Notes: generated from the sequence alone by a model not told the origin. 64,000 bases of DNA from Stratiolaelaps scimitus (GCA_019614645.1 JABWDB010000034.1:1116001-1180000), one strand, 5' to 3'; positions 1-12,671 are shown, numbered from the stretch's first letter. A program made the numbers and translations.

Positions 1-1900
1 TTAGGTCACCAGGTCGTACGAGGGACTCGGGCCCTCCGGCCTTTTTACAAGGACAACTTAGCCGTCGAATGTCACCTTAAGCGAAGGCGAAACCTTGGCG
101 AAAAAAGCCGAAATTCGTCCTCCTCTGTATCACGAACAGTTCAGTAACGAGATAACGAAATAAGTGTATACGTAAGTGCGATACACCTGAGGATCGCTGT
201 CACCGGGATTGCTGGTTGTTTCTGTCTATTGAGAGACATTTTAACTACGAGTCCTTCCTCGACGTCAATCTCGGCCCACGTAAATTGCGACCATGTCCTA
301 AGATATAACGAGATCTACCATTACTGCGGACTTGTGCAGTCTCTCCCTCCGTCTCTCGCCATCTCCGATATTCCAGTACGATACGCCTCGATCCCAGGAA
401 GCTTTTAACCCCTTTTTTGAAACGTTTCTCTGCGAATCAGCCACCGTTGACTATGATTCGGCGAGGGTAAGCCAGCCAACGAACGTGTTAGTGAACAGAA
501 ACATCTGGACAGAATTGGCAGCCGCCAATTTGTCCAGAGATTTACTTGCCGCTCTACGGTGGCATACCACCAGTAGCCAGCAGCATTTGGCCGTTCGACG
601 ACGGCCGCGCTGGTCGCCTCTGTCGACATCTCTGTTCGCCCTTCACTGACGCTGCTGCAACTGATGCAGCCGATGCTTCTGTTGTTGTTCAAGAACGGCA
701 TTCACATCGAATCGCTTTATGGCCCAGTGTGCCGCGCGAGCGATCCCGAGTGAGGATAACAGCTTTCTGCGGACACTACACGATCGCGTTCGAATGGTAC
801 TATCGTGCACACAAGCATACATATATATATATATATATACTATACTATACAATACAATATGTTCGCGCGCACTTCATCCGGATACACTCAGCGTTCCGGC
901 CGGGCCACTACCTCCTACTCAATCAGCGTATGTGTGCGCGTATCGAAGCGACCACTTCTAGCCGATGGCCACGACAGAATCACTGGCGAGTTCCCATACG
1001 CGTCGATTCACGTAGCCACAACCGTAGCTCGTCTCGATGATTCGACGCACGCATACAAACACACGCCGCGTGTCCACAGCGAGGGGCAGGGCAGGGGGCG
1101 GGGGGCGGGGGGTAAGAGGAAGAGGGGTCCAGAAATAGCGCGTGAGACCAAGAGTCGCGAGAGCGAGAGAGAGAGGAGCTCTACCCCAGAAGAACTGAAG
1201 TGGCTTCATCATCCAGCCCCAGATCAAGCCGATCCCCTGCCGTACGTATCCCACAGAATTGATCCACTATACCACAATCGGTTATAGAAAGTCCCCGTGC
1301 CGATGTCTTGCAGTCGCCTACCGTCGCTTGTTGGCGCCGTGGACCTCTTCTTCGATCGGACACAATCCAGTTGAAAATTCTCGCTCGCTTCCCGCCATAT
1401 TCGGATCTCGGTTGGACAGGCGTATCGCGCAGAAAAACACGCTCGGCTCGTCTCGTCTCGTCATCGGGCTGGTTATTCGTTCGGCGATGCTGTGGTCACC
1501 AATCCCGGAGAGGGGGGCCAATCGAACGAACGACGCCGATACAACAGTGGCGGCCGTCGATGGGGCAAATAGCATTTGTCTGTTGACGCTGTTGACGACA
1601 CTGCTGTTAAGGCCACTGTCAATGCTGCCCGCTGAAGCTTGCCGTTAGTCAACGATCGACGCGAGGCAACGCGTGACTTTGAATGAAAGCAACAAACAAC
1701 AACCACAGCCACCGGTGGCCGGAGTTATTAGGCAGGTTTACCATGGCGTGCGCGTATGAGTGCCGAGCAGATAGTGCACTGAGGAGTGGTGTCGAAAGCT
1801 GTGCGGTGCAGCGGAGTTACGTATCCTGATTCCGATGGGCCCGCAGAATAACTTGCAAATATCGACAGTTGCTATTATTGTAGTTTCTAAGATAATATTT
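1..1900. other. No gene supported
   Basis: This holds open frames up to 164 codons that are not protein-like, a short (TA)n at 821-838 and a G-rich patch at 1084-1120. Nothing else can be supported. Confidence 0.6.
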
Positions 1901-1928
1901 GCATGTGTCTAAACTGAACTTTTTTTAT

Positions 1929-1963
1929 CGGGCTAACTCCGAGTCAACATTTAACGTGCACGT
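1929..1963 (-). mobile_element. SINE 3' tail scrap
   Basis: CGGGCTAACTCCGAGTCAACATTTAACGTGCACG on the plus strand matches the inverted SINE 3' end, CGGGCTGACTCACAGCCAACATTTAACGTCTACGG, of the copy near 54.18 kb. The rest of the element is not visible. Confidence 0.45.
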
Positions 1964-1969
1964 CGATTT

Positions 1970-3567
1970 GCATTTGTGTCTAGGACAGTAGAGGCAACGG
2001 GACGATGGCAGTCTCCATTGAGGATGCCTCTTGCCATCAATAAACTCCAATGATCGCTTTGGGTGTGGCTTGTTTTTTGTCGTTTTCACACCGTTGAGAA
2101 TATATGCAGGTTATATTAGGCTTGGAAAACGCTGTGTAGAAGATAGATAGCACACTTTATGGAAGAGGCTGCTCAGATAACCGGAATTAGCGGACTCTTG
2201 CTCATTTCGTCCACTATATTAATGAATGCACCTTGTTTATTAATGACGTCCACAACGACCTAACCCATCTCAGTGTTCTGTACTCGTCTGCAATCGTATT
2301 GCAGAGTGAAAAAGAGTCATCGGTTTCGAACGGGATTCCAATATACGATCCCGGAGCCCGTCGTTCGTTAGCAGCTATGACATTGTACTATCGGTGAACC
2401 GACGCCACGTATCACCATCGGCGTCCCCAGCAAACTGGAAACACCGAGATCTTTCAAAGCGAATCCTCGTATCGTATAGCTCATTTCTGATCTGCAGCAT
2501 ATTCCCGCCGACGCAGCACCTCAATCAAGAGTATCAGAGACGTGCGTGGGCAGTAAAACGACGCCTAGATATCTTCAGGCAGGGGGTGATCAGATCGAGG
2601 AGTGAAGCCGCCGCGAACGTCACCCGGCGACGAGGGGGCCACTGACCGCCCGAGCGCCTACACCTCGCGCGCATCGGCAAGAATCAGATCGCGTCTCCTC
2701 CGTTTGCTGTTACTGCTGCCACTGCCGCCGTATGCTGTTGTTCCCTCAGCGGTCGGGGCCGTCTGTGACCCCACGAAGCTACACCGTTGTGAGGACTTGA
2801 TACCGCTGATGGGTCGGGGGCTCTCCAATACCCTCCATTTATTGTCCTTTCTGTTTCCGCTACGGCGCTAGATGCTGCTGCTGCTGCTGCGGCTGACGGC
2901 GTCACAGTCGCGAGGCGGCCGTTTAATTGATCGATCCCTCATTAGTTCCCCCTTCGAACTGGTACTTTTGGCAATCGAGAAAAAGGCGGGATAGAACGCG
3001 GGGCCGAAGGGAGGCGGCATTATGCCGCCTTTGAAATGGTTGCTTGTTTGTTTGTGTTCGTTGTCTCTCTGTGATTTGTGCTCGTGAGAATGTTTTTTGT
3101 CACGGATGACTTTTGCGACAAAATCCTATATTATTGCATCGTTTAAAAATGATACCGACATGAGAATAGTACATAGGAGAAGACGATACATGTGATCCTT
3201 CCTATTTCATATGATACAAGCATGTACAGCAGATATATGCATGTGTGCCAATGCCGAGTAGCGAAGATGAAACAACCCTTGAAAATAGCACAAAACAGCC
3301 TTTGGAGGTTTGCCTTTTTTACACGAATTATGTATATTCGCCTCGCTCGGGGGTGACCATATCAGCTTCGGCCACTTGATGCTCCAATTGTCCCCAACTG
3401 CTTCGCTGATCGTTGTATATTTTGAGACGCACAGTCATAATCAGTATTCGTCGTGGGTCGTTGAATATGGTTCAGTTATATACATTGCATCATCCTGAAG
3501 GCACACTGCAGCGCGTGCGCGGAGCCTCAGAACGAGAAGCCGAAAGCCTTCGGTGAACTTGTGAATT

Positions 3568-3598
<31 letters not shown>

Positions 3599-5460
3599 AG
3601 AACTTTGGGGGCAAATTGCTTGTCAAGAACGATGCAAACAGTTAACAGGAAGATTTAACATTAACGACGTATGCATACGAACAAAATCTACACCGCTTTG
3701 CCGGCGGCTACCGATTGAGGAATTGCACGCTAATGTTATAGAAGATTTCAACGACAAAAAAAGCGCAAATACATTTCTGGTGTTGCTTTCTAACCTTGCC
3801 TAGAGAAGACAATAGCAAGACATCGCCCGATGTTGACTCATAAAATCGAGGAAACAATGAGTGTGCGACTGACGGCAGAACCTTTTACGATCTGCTTATG
3901 CTGCAATTTCATTTCCGATTCAAAGAGATCGATAATGCATAGTGTAGTATAATAATAATAATAATCATATCAATAATAACAATAATAATATGTATAGCAA
4001 GTCAAATAATCCTCTCTGACTTTCCAGACCACGTTCTGGTTGCTTGCGTTTCTCTGAGCGGCTTTGCAGAAATACTTCATGGCGGACAGCAACAACAACA
4101 GCAGCAGCAACAGCAACAACTGAATGCATCAGTGCGATGCGGAGGAAATTCGTCCCCGGCAACAGCAAACGCTGAGCCACAACAAAGTTTCGCTTTCGAA
4201 GTGCACAATCGTCGATTATTTTCATTCATTTTTAATGCCCCCTTCAATGGTCGCCGTTCCACCCTTGCGCGGCCGGCCCCCCAGTTCGCGCATTAGTGAC
4301 ATTCATGTGCTTCTGATAAATAGTAGCAGCAAAGTAAATAAAATAATAATAATAATAAAAAAAGAACACCCGCACCGCAACCCCCTTAAGTGATAAAACC
4401 CTGCCCCAAGTGCATAGCGCTGTCCGCAGCGGGACCCTGACATTCGCTCGTGGTGCGACTTGACTGCAGAAAACCTTTTTACATGGCGATGTCTCCGCCG
4501 TTCGCCGAGCCGTAAACAAGTTCGAAGGTCCGCACTGCAGGAGAAATCAGTCGAATTAGCCGGTTTTCTTTGTGCACACACCGCCGGCCTTGTGTACGCC
4601 GGCCGTGATTCTACCTCGCATTAGTGTCTATTTGGTTGGTGACACCAGCGACACGAGTTGGCAGGCGACGACGGCGATTAGCAACAGCACACAATGGCAC
4701 AATGACACAACATGTGCTACATGTCTGCGATATGTTAGAGGATCTCACTCATGGAACGGGCAACGGGTACGAGGAGGAAAGTCTCCATAGGTGTACAGCT
4801 TCTTGCTGTCGGATACTCGAGATCGGACGAAGGGAACAATTAGCAGTAATTAGCAGTAATTAGCGGCAATGATTGAGCATTCGTTACGTGTCTCAGTGAG
4901 ACTTGACGCTGTACGCGAGCAGTGCAATACCTCGATAGCAGGTAATACTCAGGGGCGCGGGATCGATCGATTGGTGGCGGCAGCGAGCGTCGAACCCTTT
5001 AGATAAAGGTCCTCACAACATATCCCTCAGCAGTTCACAGCAACGGGAAATGCTAAAGGACAATGGGGCGGAGTTGTTGTTCTTCTCTGTCTCGAATTCA
5101 GTATATGTTTGATTGACATCGGGTCAGGTGTAAGCAGTAATATCTACCTATGTATTATTGAGAGTTATAATTATTATTATTATTATTATTATTAATATAT
5201 TATATACGTATATACAATTTTAAATATGGTATAATTCGGAGAATTCATTGGGGAATGTACACAATGTGGTATTGTATATATTCTCTTTTCACATATAACA
5301 TTTCAGAATAAAGTAAAGTCTTTTCTATGGCCACAAGTTTTAATGATGATGGCATCATTTAATGTCTTTTTTCTTTCCTTCTATTTCAATCACTGCCTTA
5401 TATCTAGCCCATTTCAGGTACGCAAGTGATCGTCGACTAGATACTAAATAATTACCAATA
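1970..5460. other. Non-coding, simple repeats
   Basis: Contains a (TA)n at 3571-3599, AAT/ATT tracts at 3949-3991 and 5168-5195, CAG-type triplets at 4086-4120, and the TAATTA motif set at 4838. No gene is visible. Confidence 0.6.
4838..4870 (+). promoter_or_regulatory. Tandem TAATTAGCAG motifs
   Basis: CAATTAGCAGTAATTAGCAGTAATTAGCGG holds three 10 bp-spaced TAATTA/CAATTA cores, one helical turn apart. Spacing at a full turn would place bound homeodomain proteins on one DNA face. Regulatory function is inference. Confidence 0.35.
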
Positions 5461-5857
5461 ATCAGTTAATTGAACCAATCATCAATTAATGGTTCAGTTG
5501 AATCTATGCGCGCCCGGCGCCTCTCGAATTCAAAAACCAAATTCACAATGGCGCAGCGTACAGATAGATATCCGTTGCTTATATTGTGTTCTTCCGGGTG
5601 GACTCTCAGCGAACTCTTTATCGTCCACGGTATTGCATTGCTCATATGGGGATATTAGGTCGAACGTGACCACCATCAGAGAGCCGGTCTGGCTGGCTTT
5701 TCCGACAGTCGGGGGGGGGGGGGGTCTTAGCGAATTCTCCGCGTCTCATTGGCTTGAGGAAGAAGACCTATTCAGCAGACGGCTCATACTCTGGCTGTTC
5801 CGCTCTCATTTCAATTATAATACACGTCATCTGTGGGAGCACATTTCTCACAAATGG

Positions 5858-6109
5858 TCAATATGCGGCAACAGTTTCACTGCCGCATAGCAGCACACGT
5901 AGGCGAATCCGCACAGGTGTCAAATGAGGGAGATCATAGAGAACAACGCCAGCTTTGGTCTCGTCCCTAACCTGAACACCTGGTGCAATCGTGGCGCGGA
6001 CGCGGCCGCCCATCTGCGGCAAGGCTCGATTCAAAGTGCCACCACAGCAGATGCTAGCATAACTCGTTTTAAAAAGATCAGCATTTGGCAAGCACTCGAC
6101 GGCATCGTT
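5858..6109 (-). CDS. Hypothetical 83-codon open segment without clear start
   Basis: The minus frame reads NDAVECLPNADLFKTSYASI, CCGGTLNRALPQMGGRVRAT, IAPGVQVRDETKAGVVLYDL, PHLTPVRIRLRVLLCGSETV and ends AAY-stop. Composition is balanced, with alternating hydrophobic and charged residues like a folded domain. No ATG lies near the start, so it would be an exon or a pseudogene piece. A plus-strand frame (5489-5890) overlaps its end. Not recognised. Confidence 0.2.
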   Translation of the reverse strand, partial: NDAVECLPNADLFKTSYASICCGGTLNRALPQMGGRVRATIAPGVQVRDETKAGVVLYDLPHLTPVRIRLRVLLCGSETVAAY

Positions 6110-6197
6110 CTAGAATGCCGAAATATAATAATAATAACAACACGAGATTGACACAGAGTTTTAATAGACGGGCTCGTAGAATGGCGGCTATGCCTTC

Positions 6198-6234
<37 letters not shown>

Positions 6235-6499
6235 TATTTCTGTTTGGAATGAGGTCGTTGTTATCTGCCTGCTTTGAAGCTTGACGGAACGCTGCATAAC
6301 GGCGAAGCGCCGGCTCCACATTGTGATCTCACCTCAAAGCCGAACAGACAACGAGAGGACGTAATCAGCGCTTGTATTTTGTCGGGCCCTGAAGCTCACC
6401 ACCCTTCGCAAATCGCCTTCCACGAGCGCCAGCCGATCATATAGTCGAGCAAAGCCGTTCACATCAGGCTATTTGTACTTTTCGTTCAAATTAAAATTC

Positions 6500-7470
6500 G
6501 AATACCCTTAATCCCATTGCGAGCCTCTCTCTCTCCCTCCCTCTCTCTCCCTAATTCTCTCTCTCTCTCTCGACACATCCCGCGTTCTTCAACACGTTTT
6601 TTACGTCTTGCTGCCACCGCTCCTCGCGCTCACACGACGTGGCTGAGTCGCCCGAACGTTGTTCCCTCATCGTCTTTCATTTCAGGGCTCGTAGCGCGAT
6701 GCCGATCAGTGGCCGGGAAGGCGTCGAGGAGAAACGCGCGAGGGGTGGCGGTCCTACGATGTGCAGATTGCCAATGGCAGATTTCCGCAGAAGCGCCGGC
6801 ATTTCGGCCAATTGGAGCCGAGCTCTGCCCTTTTGTGGATTGACCGGTACAGCGTGCTGGCGCCGCTCGCTTGACAGTCCACGCAAAGCCGACCCCCGCC
6901 CCCGGCCGCCCCCCCGCCCGCCTCAACCAACCTCATCTCTCCCCACTCTCCCCTTCTCACCGCCGAGTCTCATCGCTGCCGAACGGCAAACACCGTACGC
7001 CACAGGGATCACCACCACCATCATCATGGTCGACGCTGCATCCTCCAGTATCGACAAAACGGCTCGTCCCTCGCTCGTGTTTCTCTCCGCTGTTGCGTCG
7101 CGCTATTTCTTTCGGCCAGCTATTATTTTATATCCATCGGCGCGGCGTTCTCTCGCCTCCTGCCCCCAGTCCATTCTTGCTTCGGCCGTCGTCAGCTCAG
7201 CCGTCTTCTGTGCCCTGCCAGTGGTCCGTCGAAGTCTGCACACAAGTTCTCGGCCTTTATCTTCGCCTCGTGGGCTTGCTATTCGCGTCAGACTTCTGAT
7301 ACACACTGCTGCTTTATTCTTCAGTAATACTTTGGCCTTATCCCTTCTTTGGTCGGTGGCCCCGGCTCTGCCGCTCCATACATCTGCTCGTCTCACTCGA
7401 CGAACGCCGGATCGTCTAGCTCCAGCTGCGCGTCGCGACGTGGCACAGTGTTACAATGTGCCCGATTGAA
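6500..7470. other. GC-rich segment with a long open frame
   Basis: CT-rich and C-rich DNA with no CpG loss. One plus frame is open for 276 codons (6639-7469, GTG start), but neighbouring frames and the opposite strand are also open and the translation is Pro/Ser/Arg/Ala-biased. It could be a promoter-type CpG-rich region. No start signal or domain supports a gene. Confidence 0.4.
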
Positions 7471-7513
7471 GAACATGTCATAAACACAATTCGCAGATAT
7501 ATATATATATATA

Positions 7514-7579
7514 CCGTCATAATCCGCCCGCAACCAAGCGGTGATAATCGTACAATATCCCCACTCGAAATATCACACA

Positions 7580-7612
<33 letters not shown>

Positions 7613-7654
7613 TATATTTCGAGTCGCCGTTTCGTTGCGGGCGGATTATGACGG
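7514..7654. mobile_element. Foldback/MITE-like element with 21 bp perfect TIRs and TA duplication
   Basis: The left end CCGTCATAATCCGCCCGCAAC (7514-7534) is the exact inverse complement of the right end (7634-7654). Both ends are flanked by TA (7512-7513 and 7655-7656), the target duplication expected of Tc1/mariner-type transposition. A second inverted pair lies inside (ACTCGAAATAT at 7563-7573 against ATATTTCGAGT near 7614-7624), and (TA)n fills the centre. The left arm carries an unmatched insert of about 20 bp. There is no coding capacity. As single-strand RNA or DNA it would form a long hairpin. Confidence 0.72.
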
Positions 7655-8057
7655 TAAAACTTCACCCAGCACCCTGTTTTAAAGGGGGCGAGCGGTGCTG
7701 TAAACGAGGTTCATTGCACAGAGTGGACCTCTCGAATCGTGCGTCGAGAGAAACTCGAGCAAGCTGTGTCAGCGATATCCAATATGTGATGAGCAGCTGC
7801 GTCGGAGGCGGTACCACACCATGGTGATATACATATACAAAAATGGTGCTCAGACTAAGGCCGCTTGATTGACAGGCAGCCGAATATCTGGCTGATTCCC
7901 GAAACATCATCTTCTAATATTACTAACATAACTCAGTCAGCATCAGGTCCGAGACGTCGACGTACCTTTAGCGTGAGCAGATTAAAGAGATCAAGCACCG
8001 GGGACCAAAGGGCTAAGGACATGGAATTGATAAGAAATTATCGACGTCGTGCTAATT

Positions 8058-8208
8058 GCATCAATTAGCGTTTTCCAATCTCTTCTCAGTTCCACACGTC
8101 CTAACTCCTATTTGTGCGATAAATATCACCTTGCATTTACCAGACATTACTTCTATAGAACGTACAAACAACCACTAATTAGCAAACACAACAACTAATT
8201 AGCATATT
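8058..8208 (+). promoter_or_regulatory. Cluster of homeodomain-type TAATTA sites
   Basis: CAATTAGCG (8061), CTAATTAGCAAA (8175) and CTAATTAGCATA (8196) lie within 150 bp; the last two share AACTAATTAGCA or CACTAATTAGCA. Possible enhancer, no functional evidence. Confidence 0.25.
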
Positions 8209-9924
8209 TACCCAATGGCGTCCAATCGCATACTTCCATTGCATTCACTCATTGTATTATATCAAGCAAGTAACTGTAAACGCGCACTTTTGGACGAGTT
8301 CCAATCGAGGCGTATGCGAATCATCCTAAGCAGTTCGGTTTCTACCGCCGGCCGTTTTTGCGCTGGTTATGCTTCTAATTATATAATTGCTGCAATTATT
8401 CTATTACACGTTGTTCCTCATTGTCCACTGGGTTACATACATGTGTCTAACTCGAGCTTATCTCTTCCTGTTATCTTATCGTCCACTCGCTATGCAAAGA
8501 TCGAGCAATAGACAACAATCCGCATCGGGCCACCCGAAACGCGTCGGCAACAGCAACAACAACAACAACGACCAGAAGAGTCCGGCGGACGCGGCGATCT
8601 CTCTCTCTCTCGTTCGTTCAATGAAGTTGAAAGCGTATCTTTACGAAGTCCTCTGAAATCCCACTCCCCTAGTCATAGTCAGCATGAGCAGCAGCAACCG
8701 CCTCGCGTAACACTCGCCCGTTCCCTCCGTCAGAGGACATTGTACACGTCCAAGAAGTTACGCTCTATCGCCGTTTATACGTATGGCTCTATATATGGCT
8801 CGTCTATCTGCACATCACTGTCGCCCCCGATGGAACACCGCACGCACAACAGCGGAAGCAGATTTGATCTCTATACTATGATGATGATAATAATTATTAG
8901 TATTATGATGATGATGATGATGATACCAATGTTCTATTTACATTTCTGGCTGTCATGGTAACTCGTTATGGAAATCTGGCGGGCTGAGGCGGTTGACGAA
9001 TCCAGCGTCCGTTTGTGTTTTGCTAACGTGCCGGTATGACTAATGTATAATGAGTATTGTATGATTTTTTTTTCGCAATATCTCGTCTCGTTCTTCCAAT
9101 CTATGAATGGGGCCTCCCACGCTCAATCCGCGCTTCTAGGGGGGGGGCTCGAAGCGACAACATTGTCGCTATTTGCGTGCGATTTTAGATCTCTCTCTCT
9201 CTCGCTCGTTGTCTACTTGATATTTGCATCACGACATTTGCACGGACATTGTCGCCGAGCAAACATGGCCAAGCCAATGAGTACAGAGGCCAATGGTAGG
9301 ACATCTGAATAAACCACCATGTCGTGCACCTTCCACAACAGCGAGCTATAGCGAGCTCTACTCAAGAGATGATCGATTGCCTCGCGCTCTCTCTCTCTCT
9401 CACTCGGTTCCCCGCAGATATATCTATGTATGTATATATATATATATATATATATAGGCATGTATCGTCGACGTCCGACTCAGCTTCGCCGTTCCGGTCA
9501 GCAGCTCAACAAATCATCCACACACACACACAGACACAAACCATTGGCTACGTAATCTCTCATTTTTCTTCTACACCCCCTTAGTGGCAATTGTCCTGCA
9601 GCGGACAGCGCAACCGGGGCGCCATACTGTACTCGCCCTCATCGGGCCAATTGTGTCTTACGCAACTGTCATCGTAAGCGACGCTGTCTCGTTATCATCT
9701 CTCAACGGTGGGGTAATCACCCGTCGAACAATCCAATATCGGCCGAGAGACTCTCGACCCCGGGGCGATGTCACGATGTCTTACGACGATGAATGATAAA
9801 AAGTCTGCCCCTCGCTCGTCGGCCACTGTTGCCATTGGATTATACAACAGCCCGTTGATATGACGATGACGACGTTCGAGTGCGCTGTCCCCGTGTGTAG
9901 CAGCATCGACGAAACGTCAGCAAC

Positions 9925-10653
9925 ATGAGCAGTAGAGGCTTCCTGGCGGCAGAGAGCTTTGGGAAATGTGCAGGTTACATCACAGCCGCCGCCGCCATGC
10001 GGAAGTCGCCGAGGTCGCAGCAGCAAGACAGTGCTTCTGGGCCGGCAGACGCAACTGCCCCCATTGCAATACATGCGGGATTGTGGGGTACAGATATGAG
10101 GATACGTAGCAAGTGTATGTTGTTGTTGATGCAGACGCCGCCGCCGCCGCCACCGCCGCCGCCACCGCCGCTGTTGTTGTCCCGGGGCAAGCCGTTGTGG
10201 TCGCACACCCCCGGGGGGCGGCCGCGAGCCGAACGTATGCTGGTACGTTGCTCACTAAGCGATCATCATCGGCGCGATCATAATCGGGTGCCGGTAATCG
10301 GAACAATGCCGTTATGTAACAACGACGGCCACGACGAGTCAATCACCAGGGTGGACCGCGTCAACAGAAAACCAGGCAGGCACATAGACAACGCTGATGG
10401 TGGACGACTCAACGTGCGCCAACCGTCGACGACAACGATAGATCACCAGCCACCGTTTGCAGATGTGTCGCAACGGCACGTCAACAGAAACCCATATCAG
10501 GCTGGCAGAAACGCACGGAGTCTCGTAACACTGTCGAGTCGAGGAAATCGTAGTAATAGTTATGAAGCATATAATAATGACACTGGAACAAAAAAACACG
10601 ACGAGTGTACTGTACAAATGCTGATATTTAACGATCGCCAGCTGATTCGATGA
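9925..10653 (+). CDS. Hypothetical 242-codon open frame with polyproline tract
   Basis: This is the longest ATG-initiated frame in the window. Residues 71-82 or so are a proline run from a CCG/CCA microsatellite. Before it comes a Gln/Ser stretch; after it a His/Arg/Asn-rich polar region (VDRVNRKPGRHIDNADGGRL). No membrane segment, signal peptide or domain is visible. The opposite strand is open too. GC-rich trinucleotide repeats open frames by chance, so this may be a coding exon of a disordered protein or simply non-coding. No function can be assigned. Confidence 0.25.
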   Translation: MSSRGFLAAESFGKCAGYITAAAAMRKSPRSQQQDSASGPADATAPIAIHAGLWGTDMRIRSKCMLLLMQTPPPPPPPPPPPLLLSRGKPLWSHTPGGRPRAERMLVRCSLSDHHRRDHNRVPVIGTMPLCNNDGHDESITRVDRVNRKPGRHIDNADGGRLNVRQPSTTTIDHQPPFADVSQRHVNRNPYQAGRNARSLVTLSSRGNRSNSYEAYNNDTGTKKHDECTVQMLIFNDRQLIR

Positions 10654-10981
10654 GTTTGATGGATGAACTCAACTCGGGACGAGCTTCGCTGCCGTTATGC
10701 CCGTAGTTGGCTATTCAGGGCAAGTCGCAGTTGTACTAAGAAATCTATATATATATATATATACAATACAAGCTGCGGTTTATTGACGGAACTGCAACAT
10801 ACATTGTTTGAGTTCTCGTAGAAAAACAAATCAGTAAAAGTTGTAACACTCACACTGCAACAGACGAAGTTATATCCACGCATATATATATATAGGGGCA
10901 AACACATCGACACGTTTCCTCTCTTCTTCTAGAGACAGTAGAATAATACCTAGTTACGAATATCACTGAAAGCAGTTTCCA

Positions 10982-11044
10982 GAGTCAGTCTGTCCCTCGC
11001 TCTCTCTCTCAGCAATTGGTTGGCAGAGAGAGGGAGACAGACTC
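10982..11044. repeat. Imperfect inverted repeat (hairpin)
   Basis: GAGTCAGTCTGTCCCTCGCTCTCTCTC (10982 onward) faces AGAGAGAGGGAGACAGACTC (to 11044) across a loop of about 15 bp (AGCAATTGGTTGGC). The stem of about 20 bp has a few bulges and is partly low-complexity CT/GA. Confidence 0.65.
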
Positions 11045-11048
11045 AATA

Positions 11049-11096
<48 letters not shown>

Positions 11097-11120
11097 CTAT
11101 ATGTATATATATATATATAT
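11045..11120. repeat. (TA)n tract next to a hairpin
   Basis: Two TA runs with a TATTCACTATATG break. It follows directly after the inverted repeat at 10982-11044. Confidence 0.93.
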
Positions 11121-11842
11121 GGTATGCTGTAATCGGCGATGTGCTGCCGAGAGGCGATCGGCTCGAGAACAAGCTTCCATTGTGCCGTGTATCATCGTAA
11201 GCATAATCGCATTGTTGGGCGTTAGCCGGTTGAAAGTTTCTGAGGAGAGGAAGAAGAAGCCGCAACAGCATTTCACATCGACACAAACACGAGCACACAA
11301 CCAACTAAACTGACAACTAACACAAATGATCGATGACGATGTATGAGTAGCTTCTTGCTGAAATCGAACACGGCATAACTAATTCGAATAGGAACTATAT
11401 AACAGCTGACCGCAGCACGACCAATGGACAATCTACGGGTGGGGTGTCTCTCTACGCAGGTGACACAGACCTCTCTCGCTCTTTCTCTCTCCCTCCCACC
11501 ACTCGTTCCCCATATCTGTGTACGAGTTGACGTCAAGGTGATCTCGCCTGTTCCGAGGGCTCGAAATGTGCCGGACATCAATCGCTACCAGTCGTGCGAG
11601 TCAGGCGGGCGGACGGGCGCCAGTTGATTCAACGAAAGGCAACCAGCGAAAATGATCAACGACGAAAATCAGACTCGTGGTCGCGTCTTTCCTGAATTGA
11701 ATTCGTTCGTTATTCGATGGTGTGCGAGCCACCCAAGCGAATGCCGGCAGATGTCCATCGAGACTCGCACCTCCCTCGTAACCCCATCCACCCGCAGCAG
11801 GCAACGCTGCGCGGTGGGCTGTTGACCGTTGTTTACACTCAC

Positions 11843-11906
11843 CCTGATGTATTCTCTCCTGTAATTCCTCACCATCACCACTATCGTTGAGGGAACTCGC
11901 CCCCAT
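11843..11906 (-). CDS. Candidate first coding exon
   Basis: An ATG at 11904-11906 opens MGASSLNDSGDGEELQERIH plus Q, ending at CATCAGG|GTGAGTG, a good donor, after 64 nt (phase 1). The peptide is acidic and helix-prone, unlike a repeat translation. Bases before the ATG (TTTCGACGCT) give a poor to average start context. The frame is also open upstream for about 15 codons, so an internal exon is possible. No homology was recognised. Confidence 0.33.
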
Positions 11907-11949
11907 AGCGTCGAAATGTTTCGTAGGCTCGGGTCGCTGGACTTCACAG

Positions 11950-12660
11950 CACTATGTATGTAATAACTACACTCTTACTGAGCTGCATATATGAAGCGCT
12001 GGCTATTTCACATTAAAACAGCGAAATAGTGTGTTACAAGCTAACGTTGAGGGCGCTGAATGACGTCTATATTGTGCAGGCTAAAATTTAGGTTCGGTGA
12101 GAAATCATCACGACAAGGTCGTTCGTACACTTCACAATTTGTATGAGTTGTTCGTTAGGGGGGTACATAGGTGAGGATCTGTGCTAGGCATAATGTAGCA
12201 TATTCAGGCACTGATGTTATCATGTCATTATGTGTCATTTTATGTCTGCGATGTTAATACAAAATGAGATTGCCTACAAGCAGCTACCTTGAGGCACCCC
12301 AGAGAGGCAAGCACCGTACCTACTAATACTGTCTTTTACACGTACGCAAAATGAGCGGTTACATAGGTAGTCAGATATCCAACATAAGGAACGTGGGTCA
12401 ATTGGCAGTTTTTTGATTCTGCAGCCCAGCTATCACTAGCTATCACCACCTTGGAAAGTATAACCTTCCCGCTCAGCTCTTAACCAGGCGAGATGCTGCA
12501 GTGACCACTTCTTCTGTTGGATTCACCAAACTGTTTATCACCTCCGGGTCCACAGGGCCACGCAGGCCATAGATAAGGCTCGATTCTGGATGTCCCCTAT
12601 CGGCATTTACACAGGCTGCACAATGTCTGCCATTCCTGCACAGCAAACAAGCTCATTTTC
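11950..12660. other. Nothing recognised
   Basis: Balanced composition, no repeat arrays, no long open frame and no splice-supported exon seen before the SINE fragment at 12672. Confidence 0.5.
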
Positions 12661-12671
12661 CGGGTTACTAC

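Noticed and set aside
2215..2400. Possible reverse transcriptase scrap (LFINDVHNDLTHLSVLYSSA)
   Set aside because: Resembles the RT region just before the catalytic box, but YADD is not present and flanking sequence does not continue as RT.
5489..5890. 133-codon plus frame from an ATG
   Set aside because: It runs through a 14 bp G homopolymer, unlikely to be kept in a coding frame and prone to assembly error. No domain.
6639..7469. Longest open frame (276 codons, plus strand)
   Set aside because: GTG start, Pro/Ser/Arg/Ala-biased translation in GC-rich DNA. Other frames and the opposite strand are open too. No start context, splice signal or domain.
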